DNA from: UBA2638 sp046293135 | GTDB taxonomy: Bacteria > Pseudomonadota > Alphaproteobacteria > Micavibrionales > Micavibrionaceae | Reading direction: 5' to 3' | NCBI GenBank assembly: GCA_046293135.1 | Contig: JBKBPR010000002.1 | Coordinates: 372,001-436,000, forward strand | Length of the DNA stretch: 64,000 bases | Part shown: positions 17,247 through 26,082 of the stretch, in pieces | Layout: each line of letters starts with the position of its first letter | Numbering within the stretch: the stretch's first letter is position 1 | Translations under genes and position numbers: made by a program | The notes under the pieces: model-generated | The model's database searches: none | The model's input: only the letters and a program-made list of their open reading frames with translations | Told to the model about the DNA's origin: nothing

Positions 17247-17840
17247 CTAGGGAGATGCGCTCGCATGCTGAAGCGCCGAGGACACAAGCGCTTGTTCCTT
17301 CATACAACGGCGATATTGGATGATTGCGTGGGCTTTATCGTTTTGACTCCTTTGTGCTATTGCCCCGCCATTGGATTGTGAAGGATGACCTTGCACGCGT
17401 AGCGGCACGGCGCTTTGTGATGATGTCGAAGGCGGTTCGAGAGCATACCGCATTCCCATCACAAGCCCCAAAGCCGCAATATGCCCGGCATTGCGCTGGG
17501 CGCTACGGTCTGTGACATCTGCCGCCGGTGGATGACGGAACGCTTTCATGAGGGGATGGCAAGCATCCGCCACAGCCGAAACTGGTGAAATCTTTGAATT
17601 TTTCTCGATTTGTTGCTGCTGCCCCTGTGAATGCAGGGACGCTTTGTGAATATACTGATTTGTGTAATGATCTTGCGCTGTTACTGATACGCCATTGTAT
17701 TTCGCATCATGCGCCCAAGCCTTTCCCGCGCCCAAAGCCAGCATCAGCATCAATATTGCCAGCGCAATCGGCACGTTCGCGGCAGGAGAATTTCGGCGGC
17801 GGCCACTCATAAAGCCGCGTTGATCCAAGACAACACCCAT
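17247..17840 (-). CDS. Hypothetical exported or membrane-anchored protein
   Basis: A 197-residue ORF with GGGG 8 bases before the ATG at 17840. A single hydrophobic segment lies at about residues 24-43 (VPIALAILMLMLALGAGKAWA), preceded by Arg residues and followed by AHDAKYNG, so it is a signal peptide or anchor. The rest is Gln/Ser/His-rich and low in hydrophobics, with two cysteines. No family recognised. It converges with the terminator of the preceding gene. Confidence 0.5.
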   Translation of the reverse strand: MGVVLDQRGFMSGRRRNSPAANVPIALAILMLMLALGAGKAWAHDAKYNGVSVTAQDHYTNQYIHKASLHSQGQQQQIEKNSKISPVSAVADACHPLMKAFRHPPAADVTDRSAQRNAGHIAALGLVMGMRYALEPPSTSSQSAVPLRVQGHPSQSNGGAIAQRSQNDKAHAIIQYRRCMKEQALVSSALQHASASP

Positions 17841-18109
17841 TGTTTTTACCCCGGTACTGGTTAACGTTTTTCAGTTTTTATATTTTTAATTTTTTACTGC
17901 GAACCGTTAAAAACTTTATTTGGTGTCAGGTTTTGATTTTCTTTGAATTTGATTTTTACCCGCCGCGCCAGCCCTTACAAACCCCTTTATTTGGAATGGC
18001 GCTTATAATTCCATCTCATCACAAAAACTTGCTTATGGCAAATAGTATCGTTTCGAATTTTTCCCGAATTTTTCCTAGGTTTTTATAAAAATTAATTTAA
18101 ATTGAGGCG

Positions 18110-18919
18110 ATGGAATTTGTCTGGTCTGATATTTTTTTCGCCTTTGCCGTAACCAGCCTCGCCGGATTGGCCACGGCTCTGGGCGCGGTTCTGATTTTTT
18201 TCAAACCGCCCAATCCGCGCCTATTGGCCTTTGGCCTTGCCTTTGCCGCCGGAGCGATGGTGTATATTTCGCTCGCCGAAATCCTGCAAAAATCAATTGA
18301 ATCCTTCGCTGAAACTTATGGCGCGGATCATGGCTTTATCGCCGGAACGCTGGCCTTTCTGGCGGGGCTGTGCTTGATCGCGCTGATTGATATTCTTGTC
18401 CCCAACCCGCATGAGCGCCTGTCGCCCGAAGAGCTGAACGGCGCATCCGATAAAGACAAGCGCGCGCATTTGCGGCGTATCGGGCTAATGACCGCGATAG
18501 CCGTCACCGCCCATAACTTCCCCGAAGGCCTGGCCACATTCTTTGCAATGCTGGAAAGTCCAGCGCTGGGTATCCCGCTGGCGGTGGCGATTGCCATCCA
18601 CAATATTCCCGAAGGCATTTCCATCGCCCTGCCGATTTATGCCGCAACCAATAGCAAAAAACTGGCTTTTCTCGCAGCGCTCGGCTCCGGGCTGGCCGAA
18701 CCGATTGGCGCGATTATCGGCTTTGCACTGCTCGCGCCGTTTATGTCGGATACGGTGTTCGGCGCGGTATTCGGCCTGATTGCGGGGATTATGGTCTATC
18801 TCGCCCTTGATGAGCTGATGCCCGCCGCCAAGCGCTATGCCAAAGGTCATGAAACCGTGTACGGCCTTGTCAGCGGCATGGGAATTATGGCGTTCAGCCT
18901 GATCTTATTTGCGATTTAA
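18110..18919 (+). CDS. ZIP-family divalent metal transporter (ZupT-like)
   Basis: Inner-membrane importer for Zn2+ and possibly Fe2+ or Mn2+. The 269-residue protein has about eight membrane helices and the paired metal-site motifs HNFPEG (135-140) and HNIPEG (164-169) seen in ZupT. AEP at about residue 200 (GLAEPIGAIIG) is also typical. A cytosolic loop around 100-122 is charged. GAGG is only two bases before the ATG, an unusually short spacing. It converges with rho with 15 bases between stops. Confidence 0.93.
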   Translation: MEFVWSDIFFAFAVTSLAGLATALGAVLIFFKPPNPRLLAFGLAFAAGAMVYISLAEILQKSIESFAETYGADHGFIAGTLAFLAGLCLIALIDILVPNPHERLSPEELNGASDKDKRAHLRRIGLMTAIAVTAHNFPEGLATFFAMLESPALGIPLAVAIAIHNIPEGISIALPIYAATNSKKLAFLAALGSGLAEPIGAIIGFALLAPFMSDTVFGAVFGLIAGIMVYLALDELMPAAKRYAKGHETVYGLVSGMGIMAFSLILFAI

Positions 18920-18934
18920 AACAATAGCTATCGA

Positions 18935-20191
18935 TTACTGATTCATCGATTGGAAGAACTCGTCATTGTTCTTCGTGCTCTTCATCTTACCGAGCAGGAA
19001 TTCAACGGCATCAACCGTTCCCATCGGATTGAGAATACGGCGCAGAACCCACATTTTTTGCAGATCATCCTTGCCGACCAGAAGCTCTTCTTTCCGCGTG
19101 CCGGATTTTTGAATATCAATCGCCGGGAAGACGCGCTTATCGGCCAGCTTACGGTCAAGCACAAGCTCGGAGTTCCCCGTGCCCTTGAACTCTTCGAAGA
19201 TGACCTCATCCATCCGCGAGCCTGTATCAATCAAGGCCGTGGCGATAATGGTCAGCGAGCCGCCCTGTTCGATATTCCGCGCTGCGCCGAAAAAGCGCTT
19301 CGGACGCTGCAAGGCATTGGCATCAACACCGCCCGTCAAAACCTTACCGGAGCTCGGCACAACGGTGTTATAGGCGCGGGCAAGGCGGGTAATCGAATCG
19401 AGCAGAATCACAACATCACGCTTATGCTCGACAAGGCGCTTGGCCTTTTCCATCACCATTTCGGCAACCTGCACGTGGCGGGAGGCGGGCTCATCAAAGG
19501 TTGAGGAGATAACCTCACCGCGTACCGTACGCGCCATATCGGTCACCTCTTCGGGGCGTTCATCAATCAAAAGCACGATCAAATAAGCATCGGGGTGATT
19601 GCTGGCAATCGATTTTGCGATTTCCTGCAACATTACGGTTTTACCCGTCCGCGGCGGGGCAACGATCAAGGCACGCTGGCCGAAGCCAAGCGGCGCTGTG
19701 AGTTCCATCACGCGCTGAACAGTTGAATTTTGGGTCGGATTATCAATCTCCAGCGTTATTTTGCGCTCAGGATATAGCGGGGTCAAATTGTCAAAATTGA
19801 TACGGTGGCGAATCTTATCGGGCGTTTCGCCGTTGATCGAGCCAACCTTGAGCAGCGCAAAATAACGCTCATTGTCCTTTGGGGCGCGAATTTCACCTTC
19901 GCAAATATCACCCGTCCGCAAGCCGAAACGGCGCACTTGTGACGGGGAGACATAAATATCATCAGGGCCGGGGAGATAGTTTTCTTCGGGGGATCGTAAA
20001 AATCCGAACCCGTCTTGCAGAACTTCAAGAACGCCGCTACCGGAGATGGGAACATTTTGCTCGGCAAGCTGCTTGAGGATTGCGAACATCATGTCCTGCT
20101 TGCGCATAGAGCCGCAATTTTCAATCTCAAGCTCTTCGGCAAAGGCTGTCAATTCAGCCGGTGAGCGCATTTTCAGTTCTTGTAAATTCAT
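18935..20191 (-). CDS. rho: Transcription termination factor Rho
   Basis: Hexameric RNA helicase that ends transcription. The 418-residue protein has the N-terminal Rho domain (MNLQELKMRSPAEL), the RNA-binding cold-shock-like fold with GFGFLRSPEENYLPGPDDIYVS, the Walker A motif APPRTGKT at 178-185 and the Q/R-loop region VPSSGKVLTGGVDANALQRPKRFFGAARN. Length and motifs are standard. It has a long leader with alternative pairings (separate entry). The gene lies near hemE in many alphaproteobacteria. Confidence 0.98.
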   Translation of the reverse strand: MNLQELKMRSPAELTAFAEELEIENCGSMRKQDMMFAILKQLAEQNVPISGSGVLEVLQDGFGFLRSPEENYLPGPDDIYVSPSQVRRFGLRTGDICEGEIRAPKDNERYFALLKVGSINGETPDKIRHRINFDNLTPLYPERKITLEIDNPTQNSTVQRVMELTAPLGFGQRALIVAPPRTGKTVMLQEIAKSIASNHPDAYLIVLLIDERPEEVTDMARTVRGEVISSTFDEPASRHVQVAEMVMEKAKRLVEHKRDVVILLDSITRLARAYNTVVPSSGKVLTGGVDANALQRPKRFFGAARNIEQGGSLTIIATALIDTGSRMDEVIFEEFKGTGNSELVLDRKLADKRVFPAIDIQKSGTRKEELLVGKDDLQKMWVLRRILNPMGTVDAVEFLLGKMKSTKNNDEFFQSMNQ

Positions 20192-20420
20192 GCTAAATTT
20201 CTCTGATTTGATAATGGAAAAATGAATGCGGATGCAAGCAATGGAAGGAATGTCAATCCTTGGCGTTGGTTTGAGACCTTTATCTGGCTTTCAATATATA
20301 ATCCCTGGTTGTGTTATCTAAAATCCGAATTTCTTGGCGCAGGCGCTATGAAATTCTCACGAAACTTTTGGCAACGCCAAACTCACCCAATAATGTATGG
20401 ATATAACCTTAGATAGTCTT
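20192..20420 (-). promoter_or_regulatory. rho leader with mutually exclusive pairings
   Basis: The 314-base gap 20192-20505 holds no gene. Read as minus-strand RNA, TTTGGCGTTGCCAAA (20381-20367) can form a local hairpin (6 bp, GTT loop). The same TTGGCGTTG can instead pair over nine bases with CAACGCCAA (20267-20259), about 68 bases before the rho ATG. Rho is known to attenuate its own gene in other bacteria, so this is a candidate autoregulatory switch; no function is demonstrated. Confidence 0.4.
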
Positions 20421-20450
20421 TCTATATCTGAATATCACGGGCTCTGTCAA
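20421..20450 (-). promoter_or_regulatory. rho: Candidate sigma70 promoter for rho
   Basis: On the minus strand TTGACA (20450-20445) is perfect, followed after 18 bases by TATAGA (20426-20421). It predicts a leader of about 220 bases upstream of rho. Confidence 0.5.
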
Positions 20451-20505
20451 CCGCTGATTCGGATTATTTGAATTATTTGCGGAAATTCAGCGGTTTTCAA
20501 AGCAT

Positions 20506-20952
20506 TCAAAATGGTTTCACAACCGCCAGAACGACAATCAAAATCATCAGCGCGGTCGGAATTTCATTGAGAATACGGTAATATTTCGCAGATTTTGGGC
20601 GCAGATCATTGGCAAATAAACGTCTGTGTTTGGACAAAACCCCATGCACTCCGAACAGCAAGAACAGCGCGCCGAGCTTGCCATGCATCCAGCCCTGTTT
20701 GAGCAGATCAGGCATGGCGATCAACATCAAAATACCGAAAACCAGCGTTGAGATCATCGCCGGATTCATGATGATTCTGAGCAATCGTCTTTCCATGGTT
20801 TTGAATGTTTCAGAGATTTCTGTTCCGGCGCTGGTTTCGCTGTGATAGACAAAAAGCCTTGGCAAATACAGCAATCCCGCCATCCATGCGATAAATGAAA
20901 TCACATGCAGTGCTTTAATCCAGTAATAATAATCAATCAAAATTTCTTGCAT
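20506..20952 (-). CDS. hemJ: Protoporphyrinogen IX oxidase HemJ
   Basis: Membrane enzyme that oxidises protoporphyrinogen IX to protoporphyrin IX in haem synthesis. The 148-residue protein has four membrane helices and the family blocks KALHVISFIAWMAGLLYLPRLFVYH, MERRLLRIIMNPAM and the tail RILNEIPTALMILIVVLAVVKPF. The conserved His in ALHVI and Lys/Arg positions are present. It lies between rho and hemE, the arrangement common in alphaproteobacteria, and its haem-pathway neighbour is hemE just upstream on the same strand. Confidence 0.95.
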   Translation of the reverse strand: MQEILIDYYYWIKALHVISFIAWMAGLLYLPRLFVYHSETSAGTEISETFKTMERRLLRIIMNPAMISTLVFGILMLIAMPDLLKQGWMHGKLGALFLLFGVHGVLSKHRRLFANDLRPKSAKYYRILNEIPTALMILIVVLAVVKPF

Positions 20953-21020
20953 AACGCGTTTTTCAAAAAAGAAACAAAAGAATCATCCTTGATGATTTCA
21001 GCATTCTTCATAGCGAAAAT

Positions 21021-22070
21021 CTATTTCAAAGAACAGGCTTTTATTTTTTTAACAGCCATTTCAACATGGCTGATGGGGGTGTCTTTGTGAATACCGTGGC
21101 CAAGATTGAAGATAAACGGGCGGTCTTTGAAATTTTCCAAAATATGATCGATGTTCCGCTCTAGCTGCGCCCCGCCCGCAAACAGGCTTATCGGATCCAA
21201 ATTGCCCTGTACGGGTTTGAGGGATTGAATATTGTCCGCTGCCCAAATTTGCGGCATATGCTGATCAAGCCCAATCACATCAGCCCCGCTTTGCGGGGCA
21301 TAATCCAAAATATTGACCCCCGCCCCTTTGGCAAAGCCAATCACGGGAATATCGGGATATTGCGCCTTGAGCGCTGTTATAATCCTTTGCGTCGGGGCTA
21401 TCACCCATTTGGCAAATTGCGCGGGATCAAGTGCGCCCGCCCAGCTGTCAAAAAGCTGGATAATCTCCGCGCCAGCCTCAATTTGTTTGAGCAAATATTC
21501 AATCGTTGCCCTCGTGATAATATCAATCAATTCCTGAAACAACGCCTCATCACGATATGCCATTGATTTGACCTGAATGAACTCACGGCTGCCCGCCCCC
21601 TCAACCATGTAACAGGCAATTGTCCAAGGACTGCCCGCAAAACCGATCATCGAAACATGGGAAAAACCCTCATTTTTCAAACCCGCACAAACATTGGATA
21701 CGGTTTCATAAATCGGGGAGAGAATTTGATGGATATTGTGATGATCCAGCTTTTGAATATCCTCCCGCGATCTGATTGGTTCTAATTTCGGCCCTTCCCC
21801 TTCCAGAAATTCCAGTTTTTGCCCCAAGGCTTGCGGAATAACCAAGATATCGGAAAACAAGATCGCCCCATCCATCCCAAAGCGGCGAATGGGTTGCAGC
21901 GTAACCTCACAGGCCGCAACAGGATCATAGACCAAACCCAAAAACCCGTTTTTCTGGGCGCGCAATTCGCGGTATTCGGGCAAATATCGCCCCGCTTGGC
22001 GCATGAACCATACAGGAACAGTATCCGGCTTTATGCCTTTGGCAGCTTGCAAAAGTGGTTTTGTGTTCAA
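21021..22070 (-). CDS. hemE: Uroporphyrinogen decarboxylase
   Basis: Decarboxylates uroporphyrinogen III to coproporphyrinogen III. The 349-residue protein carries the N-terminal signature VWFMRQAGRYLPEYRELR, ILFSDILVIPQALG, GFAGSPWTIACYMVEG and the C-terminal FNLGHGIHKDTP. The start codon is TTG at 22070, with GAGG five bases upstream; no ATG fits as well. hemE beside the origin is a conserved alphaproteobacterial arrangement, and the upstream region is the probable oriC. Confidence 0.97.
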   Translation of the reverse strand: MNTKPLLQAAKGIKPDTVPVWFMRQAGRYLPEYRELRAQKNGFLGLVYDPVAACEVTLQPIRRFGMDGAILFSDILVIPQALGQKLEFLEGEGPKLEPIRSREDIQKLDHHNIHQILSPIYETVSNVCAGLKNEGFSHVSMIGFAGSPWTIACYMVEGAGSREFIQVKSMAYRDEALFQELIDIITRATIEYLLKQIEAGAEIIQLFDSWAGALDPAQFAKWVIAPTQRIITALKAQYPDIPVIGFAKGAGVNILDYAPQSGADVIGLDQHMPQIWAADNIQSLKPVQGNLDPISLFAGGAQLERNIDHILENFKDRPFIFNLGHGIHKDTPISHVEMAVKKIKACSLK

Positions 22071-22249
22071 TCGAGCCTCTGATGTGATAACGCGTTATTT
22101 CAATTTTTTAATTCTTCAATTTCAGATCATTTGATCCGTTATCAGTTAACGGCCAATAATTTTAAAATCAATTCTTATATATATTTTTAAATAAAGATTT
22201 GGATAGATGATGGCAGGGCGAAATCGCTGTATAAGTTTTATACCTGAAT

Positions 22250-22258
22250 TTATACACA
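22250..22258 (+). promoter_or_regulatory. DnaA box (exact consensus)
   Basis: TTATACACA matches TTATNCACA at all positions, inside the proposed oriC and just upstream of the GANTC cluster. Confidence 0.65.
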
Positions 22259-22262
22259 ATTC

Positions 22263-22428
22263 GAATCGCTTCAGTTTCGCGGATATCAATCGATTCGCTT
22301 CGAGTCGTCCAGAATGGCGTACAAATTCAATTTTGATTTCTACACATGGGTACGAATCGAGCGATGCGGTGGGGATGGAATCTGGATAAGTTCATCCCCA
22401 GTTTTATACAGTTTCTTGCGCCTGATTC
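22263..22428. promoter_or_regulatory. Cluster of six GANTC (CcrM-type) methylation sites
   Basis: GANTC occurs at 22263, 22292, 22302, 22354, 22378 and 22424 (first base). About 0.6 would be expected by chance in 166 bases. Four sites are followed directly by G, giving GANTCG. CcrM methylation of origin-proximal GANTC controls replication and gene expression in Caulobacter. Confidence 0.65.
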
Positions 22429-22570
22429 GCGCACAGACCTATCCCGTGTGATTTCATTATGCTATATATCGGGTTTGTGTCAGTATTTATGCGGGCTGCG
22501 CTGTATATGTTAGGCCATTGCAAATATACAGAACTGATGACCGATAGACAAAATATAGAATGAATTTTTG

Positions 22571-23200
22571 ATGTTTCAAGGCGCTTTTAAAAAACTGGAA
22601 TTCGAGCAAATCGCAATCTTGCTCGATTATATCAATCCGCTCCTTGATGGATCGGGCTTTGATGCGGTTGAAACAACAATCATGGCTTTGGATCTGGATT
22701 TTTATCCCGATTATAGTTTTTTGGATATCACCGAAACAGGCTCATTGCCAATCAAACGCCGTTTTGCTGTTTGTAAATCCGCCCATTCCAAAGTGCCTAC
22801 GGATTTTACCATTCTAAATTGGACGAATGAGCCGATTTATAAAATGAATGAAGAAATTCCAATTCAGCTTAATGAAGCCAATGTTTTGGAATATGTGCGG
22901 TTCTTTTTTGGTTATGTCCGCGGAAAACACGGGCGGTTCATTATCACCGAAAATGTTGATGATATTCACTGGAAAGAAGATCCGCCGCCGCAAGCCCGCA
23001 AAGCAATCAGCAAAATGCTTATTCCTTTAGCCGCTCCGGAAATTCAAAACGGAAACTATATCCTTAAAACAACAATGATGTTCCGCGATTCACTTTTTCA
23101 AGCTGATCTTGAAGTTAAGCCGAGCGGCCTTGTTATCCTTTCCAATGAACAGTTATTGGTCGAGGACATGCCTGTGCTGGATGATGTTTTCGGGCAGTAA
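22571..23200 (+). CDS. Origin-adjacent protein of unknown function
   Basis: A 209-residue acidic protein with no signal peptide or membrane segment. The start is ATG 22571; a TTG immediately before it is in frame but less likely. Features are a N-terminal FEQIAILLDYINPLLDG, a mixed alpha/beta middle with EYVRFFFGYVRGKHGRFIITEN, and an acidic C-terminus. It reads away from the origin. I do not recognise the family. Conserved placement beside oriC would make it worth checking in relatives. Confidence 0.7.
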   Translation: MFQGAFKKLEFEQIAILLDYINPLLDGSGFDAVETTIMALDLDFYPDYSFLDITETGSLPIKRRFAVCKSAHSKVPTDFTILNWTNEPIYKMNEEIPIQLNEANVLEYVRFFFGYVRGKHGRFIITENVDDIHWKEDPPPQARKAISKMLIPLAAPEIQNGNYILKTTMMFRDSLFQADLEVKPSGLVILSNEQLLVEDMPVLDDVFGQ

Positions 23201-23440
23201 TTTGGCGCTCAATCACCCAAAAATTTAAAAAAAATCACTATTAAGGTATTTTGCCGTTTCCAGTATTTTCAGGGCTTTGCGGGTATATTTTGTAATAAAA
23301 TTGATAAAAACATCAATTTTTTCGCATATTTCCGTATGACGGTAGGAAAACTTTAAGAACTCCATGCGCATAATAAAGAATATCGGGGGGAGGCTCCGAT
23401 TCTTTTGAAAATATAAAACAAAAAAATACGGTTGGGTTCT

Positions 23441-24838
23441 ATGAGTGACAGTCAAGATAATATAACGGGTGAGATTCTCTCCAAAAGGCGAATAAACAAA
23501 CGCGTGTGCCATGTTGCCTATACGCTCAACAATGCGCAGCCTGTTGCTTGCACCATTATTGGTGATCAGCCAATGTTTTATATGGATTATGAATCAGGTT
23601 ATGCCGAAGAAGAGTTTTTGAGCGTTGAAGATATCGCATTTCTTGAAAAGGAAGTATCCAAGCTAAAAAAAGAGATTGATCAATTCGATCAATTCACAAA
23701 TTTCCTCAATACCGATGAAGATCAAAAGTTTCAAGATATTCTGGTTAATTCTGAAAACTATATGACTCAAGCCGCTTATAATCACCAAGATTTACAAAAA
23801 GCAGCTTTAAAGCAAAAGATTCTTTCTATTTTGGAAAAAAGCCGTTTGGCCAAGGCTTATATTGATTATGCTTTGGAACACAAGGTTTCGCTGCAAATTT
23901 CCGATCAGGTCGAAAGCGCATTTTATGACCGCAAAGCCGGAATGATCCTTGTGAATCCCAATCTGGAAATTGATGAGATTGTATTGCTGGCCGCGCGTGA
24001 ATATCGCCGCCATTGGCAACATCGCCAAGGCGCATTGATTAGCCCGCTGGTGTTCCAGCCCGATAACGCTGTTTTGTTGAACAGGCTGCAAGTTGCGGAT
24101 TTAAGCACATCAATGGTACGGATTGCATGGGAATTACAGCTGGGCGGCCATAAAGAAATTTGGCAAAGGCTGGAAAACTCGCCGATGGCTGATCTTGCCC
24201 GCGCCTTTGCGCATGAGGCTTTCCTTGATTTCCGTACCATCAATAATGGTGTGGCCAATGCCGCCGTGCTCGAAGCATGGTTTTTGTCAGAGCGTTGCAA
24301 AAACGAAGATAAAACGCTTATTCAACAAATGTTAAGCGATAGTAGGGGAATAGTTTTCAACAGCGGAGAAATGGCGCGTTCCGTCACCGTTGAAATGATT
24401 GCCGCCCTTGGGTCGATGCCGTTCGGCAAAAATTACCTTGCCCAACATGCGATGACGATCCTGGATGATCCGATCTTTAATGATGTGCGTGACCGCTCCA
24501 ACGCGAATTTCCTATGGTTTATAAAATTTGAGCGCTCTTTCCGTGATTCGGAACATGAATTGCAAAATGGTGAAATCTCTCTATTCGGTCGTAATTCAGG
24601 CCGATCCCATTCACCACAATTCGGATCCGATTATGCACAACAAAAAACCGCAGATATCCTCGCCTTTACAGCCAAAGCCGACAGCGCAAAAGAAGCCGGC
24701 ATGGCACAAAATGCCGATCTTGGAAGCCAAAAGCGCCGTGGCCGCAAGCGAAAAGGCTCTGCCCAAGCAACCGCTGCAGCAGAGGATAGTGGAGAAAAAA
24801 TTGTTTATCTGCGCCGATGGTCATCGGAGCAAGGATAA
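23441..24838 (+). CDS. Unknown protein, first of a paralogous pair (possibly DUF6782-like)
   Basis: A 465-residue soluble protein. ATG 23441 has a GG-rich ribosome site; a TTG three codons earlier is less likely. Residues about 60-150 contain a charged segment likely to be coiled coil. Later blocks are DEIVLLAAREYRRHWQHRQG, AWELQLGGHKEIW and a C-terminal Arg/Lys-rich basic patch (QKRRGRKRKG). It shares AWEL-x-x-GH-x-(D/E)-IW and a TVEMIAAL/AVELMSCL block with the next gene. Resemblance to the DUF6782 putative metallopeptidases is a tentative memory, without a clear HExxH. Confidence 0.72.
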   Translation: MSDSQDNITGEILSKRRINKRVCHVAYTLNNAQPVACTIIGDQPMFYMDYESGYAEEEFLSVEDIAFLEKEVSKLKKEIDQFDQFTNFLNTDEDQKFQDILVNSENYMTQAAYNHQDLQKAALKQKILSILEKSRLAKAYIDYALEHKVSLQISDQVESAFYDRKAGMILVNPNLEIDEIVLLAAREYRRHWQHRQGALISPLVFQPDNAVLLNRLQVADLSTSMVRIAWELQLGGHKEIWQRLENSPMADLARAFAHEAFLDFRTINNGVANAAVLEAWFLSERCKNEDKTLIQQMLSDSRGIVFNSGEMARSVTVEMIAALGSMPFGKNYLAQHAMTILDDPIFNDVRDRSNANFLWFIKFERSFRDSEHELQNGEISLFGRNSGRSHSPQFGSDYAQQKTADILAFTAKADSAKEAGMAQNADLGSQKRRGRKRKGSAQATAAAEDSGEKIVYLRRWSSEQG

Positions 24839-24926
24839 CGTTCAAAACGACGATCAACGCCATGATCTTATCAAGGATCACAATGATGAAACGAATGACG
24901 CGCAATACTGTTTTAAGGATGGGGAT

Positions 24927-25973
24927 ATGATTAAATCCGGCCTGAAAAACAGACTCAATCACCCGCGCCGCGAGTTTGATCTTTCTCAATCACAGGCCGA
25001 TTGCTCCTCTTTGCCCGTTCGTTACGCCCTCAAAGAAAATATGTCCGCGCTTGAAAGCCTGGCTTTAGGCGATGGTTATGTGCTGTTTCTGGCGCAAACG
25101 CTCAATATTATTTCCCTGAGCCCCGTTGGCCGCGCCATGGTGCGGGAAGCGGGCGAGAATGGCTGGCATGTCGCGCTTGACCAGCTGGACGGCAATGATT
25201 TTTATATTGATGCGGAGCGGCAGTTAATAGTGCTCGATCACCATGGCCTTAAGGCCGAAGGCCTGATGCGCTCGGCTTATTTTGCCAATACGATCTTGAT
25301 CAATACGGTTAAGGCGTTGCGCGATATCTGGCAAGAAAAGCGCTATGGCAGTTTTCACCATTTGTTCAGCGCCGAATCGATTTTGATGATGGAGCGCATC
25401 CGCGCCGCTGATTGCGATGTTCTGGCGATTATGACGGCATGGGAGCTGCGCAGCGAAGGCCATACTGATATCTGGCGGCATGTGATCGGCTCGGCAATTG
25501 GCGATATGGCGTTAATTTATTCAATGACGCTGGAGCGCGACCCTGCCGCGCAATTCAACGGCAAGGCATTGCGCGCCACCTTTAAGGGCTGGTATGAGCT
25601 GCCCGAACGCGTCAATGCTTGCGATCATTTAACACTGGAATATCTGGATGATATTTTGGAGCATTCCGAGGTGAAAAACCCGTTTGGCCGCAAAATGCCA
25701 ACCCATATCGCGGTTGAGCTGATGTCATGCCTTCCCGATAAAACCGCGTATTTGCAAGGCTTTGGCCGCGAGGTTCTGATTGACCCGCTCTATTCGGGTT
25801 TGGATGATGAAACCAATCAAAGCCATTTGATGCATATTTTGTACGATCTGGAAGTGACCTTGGTGCATAACGTGCCGTTCCGCAACTCCGATCTCGCCGC
25901 CCGCATCTTTCCGGAGGATATGATCCTTGAGGACATTACGGATATCGATCCGGAGATGATGGAGAATTTTTAA
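24927..25973 (+). CDS. Unknown protein, second of the paralogous pair
   Basis: The frame is open from 24528, inside the previous gene, but ATG 24927 has AAGGA upstream and avoids the overlap, giving 348 residues. Recognisable shared blocks with its neighbour are AWELRSEGHTDIWRHV, ALRATFKGWYE and AVELMSCLPDK followed by a long acidic end (ITDIDPEMMENF). It lacks the neighbour's N-terminal coiled-coil part and basic tail. The long open extension upstream may be a relic or chance. Function unknown; a role in the same pathway as 23441-24838 is inferred from tandem paralogy. Confidence 0.7.
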   Translation: MIKSGLKNRLNHPRREFDLSQSQADCSSLPVRYALKENMSALESLALGDGYVLFLAQTLNIISLSPVGRAMVREAGENGWHVALDQLDGNDFYIDAERQLIVLDHHGLKAEGLMRSAYFANTILINTVKALRDIWQEKRYGSFHHLFSAESILMMERIRAADCDVLAIMTAWELRSEGHTDIWRHVIGSAIGDMALIYSMTLERDPAAQFNGKALRATFKGWYELPERVNACDHLTLEYLDDILEHSEVKNPFGRKMPTHIAVELMSCLPDKTAYLQGFGREVLIDPLYSGLDDETNQSHLMHILYDLEVTLVHNVPFRNSDLAARIFPEDMILEDITDIDPEMMENF

Positions 25974-26082
25974 AACCACCAAAAGACATTACAGAAAAAT
26001 TCCGCTTTTGCGCAGGGCTTGCTATTGCTAGGATAGGCAGGTGTCAGTGTTAGGAAAGAGCCGCTATACGTGAATTATTATT

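Larger units (their letters stand above)
22071..22570. other. Probable chromosomal replication origin (oriC)
   Basis: A 500-base gene-free region between hemE and a run of genes leading to the DUF299 kinase/phosphorylase gene, the position of the Caulobacter origin. It holds an AT-rich stretch at about 22150-22200 (candidate unwinding element), an exact DnaA box TTATACACA (22250-22258), near-matches at 22338-22346 (TTCTACACA) and 22381-22389 (minus, TTATCCAGA), weaker TTATACAG-type boxes at 22226-22234 (minus) and 22404-22412, and six GANTC sites between 22263 and 22428. TATCAA-N4-TTC at 22284-22296 is one base off the IHF consensus. A short ORF across it (22207-22389) looks spurious. parABS lies about 7-13 kb away. 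Confidence 0.75.

Noticed and set aside
22207..22389. 60-codon ORF across the origin region
   Set aside because: No ribosome site, no codon bias, and it overlaps the DnaA box and GANTC cluster; more likely non-coding origin DNA.
23225..23512. 95-codon minus-strand ORF between two plus-strand genes
   Set aside because: AT-rich, no ribosome site, overlaps the start of the 23441 gene; looks like chance.
24528..24926. Long N-terminal extension of the second paralogous gene
   Set aside because: Overlaps the 3' end of the upstream gene in another frame; ATG 24927 has a ribosome site and gives a protein collinear with its neighbour.
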